A stretch of DNA of 9,751 bases from positions 1 through 9,751 of the forward strand of contig CANHYZ010000046.1 of NCBI GenBank assembly GCA_947464885.1, written 5' to 3'. Shown one piece after another: positions 7,940 to 9,751 of this stretch. How positions within the stretch are numbered: position 1 is the stretch's first letter; each line of letters starts with the position of its first letter. The stretch is from Flavobacteriales bacterium. Lineage in GTDB: Bacteria; Bacteroidota; Bacteroidia; Flavobacteriales_D; Sanyastnellaceae. Both the position numbers and the translations under genes were made by a program. The notes beneath the pieces were generated by a model. The model was given only the letters and a program-made list of their open reading frames with translations, did not search any database and had not been told where the DNA came from.

Positions 7940-7946
7940 TATCTTG
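7940..7946 (+). promoter_or_regulatory. Possible degenerate -7 element ahead of the beta-barrel gene
   Basis: TATCTTG resembles the TATCTTTG form of the Bacteroidota -7 element with one T missing. It lies 18 bp before the GTG start at 7965, and no -33 element was found. Co-transcription with the sigma and anti-sigma genes is at least as likely, since only 33 bp separate the genes. Confidence 0.2.
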
Positions 7947-7964
7947 CCGTAACAATTCAATGGC

Positions 7965-8966
7965 GTGTATCGAGGTTATTTCAAAGGATTAGTACTCACG
8001 ATTCTTGCTCTGATGAGCAACTATTTTCTTTATGCTTCTTGCAAGCCTTGTGAATACTTCAGTCCAATGGATACGCTCATCATCGATGGCGACACCATTT
8101 TCATTGAACGTCAAGAGGGTCTATTGATTTCCGATTCAACCGGGTTGACGGAACCCGAACCCTCCCGTTTGAAACGTCCGCCACTGCGTATCTGGAACGC
8201 GGCAGTTGCTGCAGGTTTCAATACATCCATCACGTCTTGGAAATCGCAGACCAGTGATTTTGAATCACTCGATGAGTTTCTCGGGCGTAAAACACCGTTG
8301 AAATTGAACCCACTGATTGCCGCTGAATTCGGCGGACGGTTCGCATCGATTCGCACCGCAGGAGGTGTATTTGAATTATCCGTGAACACCGGCATTGCAC
8401 TGAATCAAGTTGTCTCAACATTCACTACGATCAGCGAAAGCAATCAACTGGTGAAAGATAGCATACTCGGTTTTGGAACCGAAGCCAATGAACTATTCGT
8501 CACCTATTTCACGGTAACCAATCCTCCGGATATCGGAGAGGTTGATACCGCTTTCATTGATTTACAAGGAGCAGAGCTCAAACTAAATATCGTGGATATA
8601 CCGCTGAAATTACGTGTTACGCTTCAACCGAATGGTTCAAATACGCGCATGTTTCTGGAGACCGGAGTCATGCGAAGAGTAATTACGCGAACGGATTTCA
8701 CCGGTAGTTTAATCATGCTCAATGAACGTGGTGAATTTCATCCGTTCCTGTCGGACGATTTTCAAACCAAGCGCATCTTAGCTCCACATTTTGGTGTCGG
8801 CGCAGAGCGAAGAATTCCCTTGGGTAATGCCATCAACCAAAAGTATTATGCCCTTGGCGCGTTGCTCTCGGCTTCGATCCCCGGTTTAACGTGGAACAAC
8901 AGTGCCGATCTTTCATTCGACGTGGGAAGTGTTAGCCTTACAGCATTTGCCCGATTCTTTTTTTAA
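7965..8966 (+). CDS. Predicted outer-membrane beta-barrel protein (PorT-like)
   Basis: This 333-residue protein appears secreted and outer-membrane embedded. A hydrophobic signal segment covers about residues 8-24 and is followed by a Cys at 26 in the context YASC. This only weakly resembles a lipobox, so lipidation is doubtful. Residues 36-47 contain the Asp-Thr-Leu/Ile-Ile type segment often seen near the mature N-terminus of Bacteroidota barrels, followed by a proline-rich linker (about 60-74). From residue 75 the chain alternates in amphipathic strands with Gly and aromatic residues, including AAEFGGRFASIRTAGGVFELSV (119-140), and ends with SLTAFARFFF, a typical barrel-closing strand. The start is GTG at 7965: an upstream in-frame stop lies at 7950-7952, the ATG at 7960 is out of frame and closes quickly, and the next in-frame ATG at 8013 would delete half the signal peptide. 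It is third in the sigma/anti-sigma cassette and could be an effector or sensor partner. Its function is unknown. Confidence 0.8.
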   Translation: MYRGYFKGLVLTILALMSNYFLYASCKPCEYFSPMDTLIIDGDTIFIERQEGLLISDSTGLTEPEPSRLKRPPLRIWNAAVAAGFNTSITSWKSQTSDFESLDEFLGRKTPLKLNPLIAAEFGGRFASIRTAGGVFELSVNTGIALNQVVSTFTTISESNQLVKDSILGFGTEANELFVTYFTVTNPPDIGEVDTAFIDLQGAELKLNIVDIPLKLRVTLQPNGSNTRMFLETGVMRRVITRTDFTGSLIMLNERGEFHPFLSDDFQTKRILAPHFGVGAERRIPLGNAINQKYYALGALLSASIPGLTWNNSADLSFDVGSVSLTAFARFFF

Positions 8967-8982
8967 GATAGCAATCTTTAGG

Positions 8983-8993
8983 ACGAACTTCGT
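8983..8993. repeat. Short perfect palindrome ACGAA-C-TTCGT
   Basis: Two 5-bp arms flank a single central base, immediately upstream of a -7-like element at 8994-9001 and upstream of the ATG at 9018. The position between the expected -33 and -7 elements would suit an operator. It is short enough to be chance, and the one-base loop rules out a stable hairpin. Confidence 0.2.
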
Positions 8994-9001
8994 TAACTTA
9001 G
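8994..9001 (+). promoter_or_regulatory. Possible -7 element for the secreted surface protein gene
   Basis: TAACTTAG is one mismatch from TAnnTTTG and nearly identical to the strong element at 4223. It ends 16 bp before the ATG at 9018. No clear TTG sits at the expected -33 distance. Confidence 0.4.
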
Positions 9002-9017
9002 CAATTCACGAAAGCAC

Positions 9018-9751
9018 ATGAAGAAAATTGCATTGTTCGGTTTGTACTTCTACACGTTGACCGCCGCAGCGCAGTTGGTCAACGGCAGTTTTGAGCAAAT
9101 CAGTTCAATGCCTAATGGTCTTGGTCAGTGGCAACGCGCCACTGGATGGAACAATTGCGGCAGCGCGACTTCAACACCCGATTTGCTCCATTATGATGCC
9201 GTTAATGCATGCGACTTACCGGAAACCTCCATGGGATTTGTCCAATCATTCGATGGTGACGCTGTTATGGGAATTGCCGTTGCACATCGGCCGACAACGA
9301 ATAAGCGTGAATATATCAGCACACAACTGAGTGCTCCACTTCAAGTAGGAAAACCCTACGCCATTGGATTTCGCATGACCAATGGTCAGCACTTACCGAC
9401 TTCCTTGGGCGGCTTGGCAGTGAATAAACTGGGTTTGTTGTTTTCCTTGAATGCTCCGCTGCAGGAGGACGATCAGCCCATCTTTGACACGCCTCAATTG
9501 AAAATCGAATCCGTTGCCTACTCGGCGGAATGGCAAACCTACATCTTCACCTTTACGCCCGAACTGCCTTATCGTTTCATGACCTTCGGATTGTTTGGGG
9601 ATGACGATGATAAAACGTTTCAAATTCTGCGTGGCGACGACCCTGCTTTCGCCTACTACTTCGTGGATTACTTCACCATAGATCCTCTCTTTGAAGAACC
9701 GGGGCCATTGGAGGGAGAAAAGGAAATAACCGATAGTCAACGCCCCTTGCC
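9018..9751 (+). CDS. Secreted surface protein with N-terminal NGSFE-type module, 3' end cut off by the window
   Basis: The 244 visible residues open with a signal peptide, MKKIALFGLYFYTLTAAA, with likely cleavage before Gln19. Next comes a beta-sandwich-like module known from Bacteroidota outer-membrane and T9SS-exported proteins. Its pattern markers are NGSFE (22-26), a Trp44 and TSTPDLLHY segment (51-59), Cys47 and Cys65 that could form a disulfide, KREYIST (96-102), a hydrophobic KLGLLFSL strand, SAEWQTYIFTF, and the closing AYYFVDYFTI strand just before the acidic-proline linker at the window edge. In relatives I know, this module precedes an OmpA-like peptidoglycan-binding domain or a C-terminal sorting domain; which one occurs here cannot be seen. 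It does not overlap the upstream barrel gene and has its own candidate promoter. Identification of the module is by pattern, and its ligand is unknown. Confidence 0.8.
   Translation, partial: MKKIALFGLYFYTLTAAAQLVNGSFEQISSMPNGLGQWQRATGWNNCGSATSTPDLLHYDAVNACDLPETSMGFVQSFDGDAVMGIAVAHRPTTNKREYISTQLSAPLQVGKPYAIGFRMTNGQHLPTSLGGLAVNKLGLLFSLNAPLQEDDQPIFDTPQLKIESVAYSAEWQTYIFTFTPELPYRFMTFGLFGDDDDKTFQILRGDDPAFAYYFVDYFTIDPLFEEPGPLEGEKEITDSQRPL

Noticed and set aside
7989..8042. Lipoprotein signal for the beta-barrel protein, based on Cys26
   Set aside because: The context YASC lacks the usual hydrophobic residue three positions before the Cys, and a C-terminal barrel strand argues for an integral protein.
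8965..8978. Small hairpin AAGAT-AGCA-ATCTT after the barrel gene as a terminator
   Set aside because: The 5-bp AT-rich stem is too weak and is not followed by a run of T.
9393..9740. Minus-strand open frame of 115 residues
   Set aside because: It is opposite the secreted protein gene, whose module closes with a recognisable strand in the plus frame.

Overview
The window reads as chromosomal DNA of a Bacteroidota bacterium of moderate GC. A Flavobacteriales-like or related aquatic lineage is plausible, but I cannot place it more finely. The evidence is a TonB-dependent receptor with an N-terminal carboxypeptidase-regulatory-like domain, a CBM9-like/DUF5916 outer-membrane protein, an ECF sigma / anti-sigma / beta-barrel cassette, a secreted protein with the Asn-Gly-Ser-Phe-Glu module typical of this phylum, and TAnnTTTG-type -7 promoter elements close to start codons. 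The gene starts I checked lack an obvious Shine-Dalgarno sequence.

Left part, minus strand (1-4113): a TonB-dependent receptor is followed after 27 bp by an MsbA/MdlB-type ABC exporter half-transporter that runs off the left edge, losing its last few dozen residues. The short gap suggests one transcript with the receptor first. The receptor has no SusD partner in view, so it is not a classical starch-utilisation pair. Its substrate and that of the exporter cannot be read from the sequence.

Centre (4114-4241): a 128-bp divergent intergenic region. It carries a good Bacteroidota-type promoter towards the right and a weaker, mirror-placed one towards the left, each ending 10-11 bp before its ATG, so both genes probably have very short leaders.

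Right part, plus strand (4242-9751): first comes an 826-residue CBM9-like/DUF5916 protein. After 62 bp there is a compact three-gene cassette: an ECF sigma factor, an overlapping single-pass membrane protein that is probably its anti-sigma factor, and a predicted outer-membrane beta-barrel. After another 51 bp, a secreted protein begins and runs off the right edge. It carries an N-terminal beta-sandwich-like module often found in Bacteroidota OmpA-type or T9SS-exported surface proteins.

The theme is cell-envelope biology: outer-membrane proteins, an inner-membrane exporter and an envelope-linked regulator. A plausible but unproven reading is that the sigma/anti-sigma pair senses an envelope state and controls neighbouring envelope genes. 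I saw no tRNA, rRNA, CRISPR array, insertion sequence, phage gene or recognisable defence system. All gaps between genes are under 130 bp. Nothing here is clearly a new system; the findings are modest leads.
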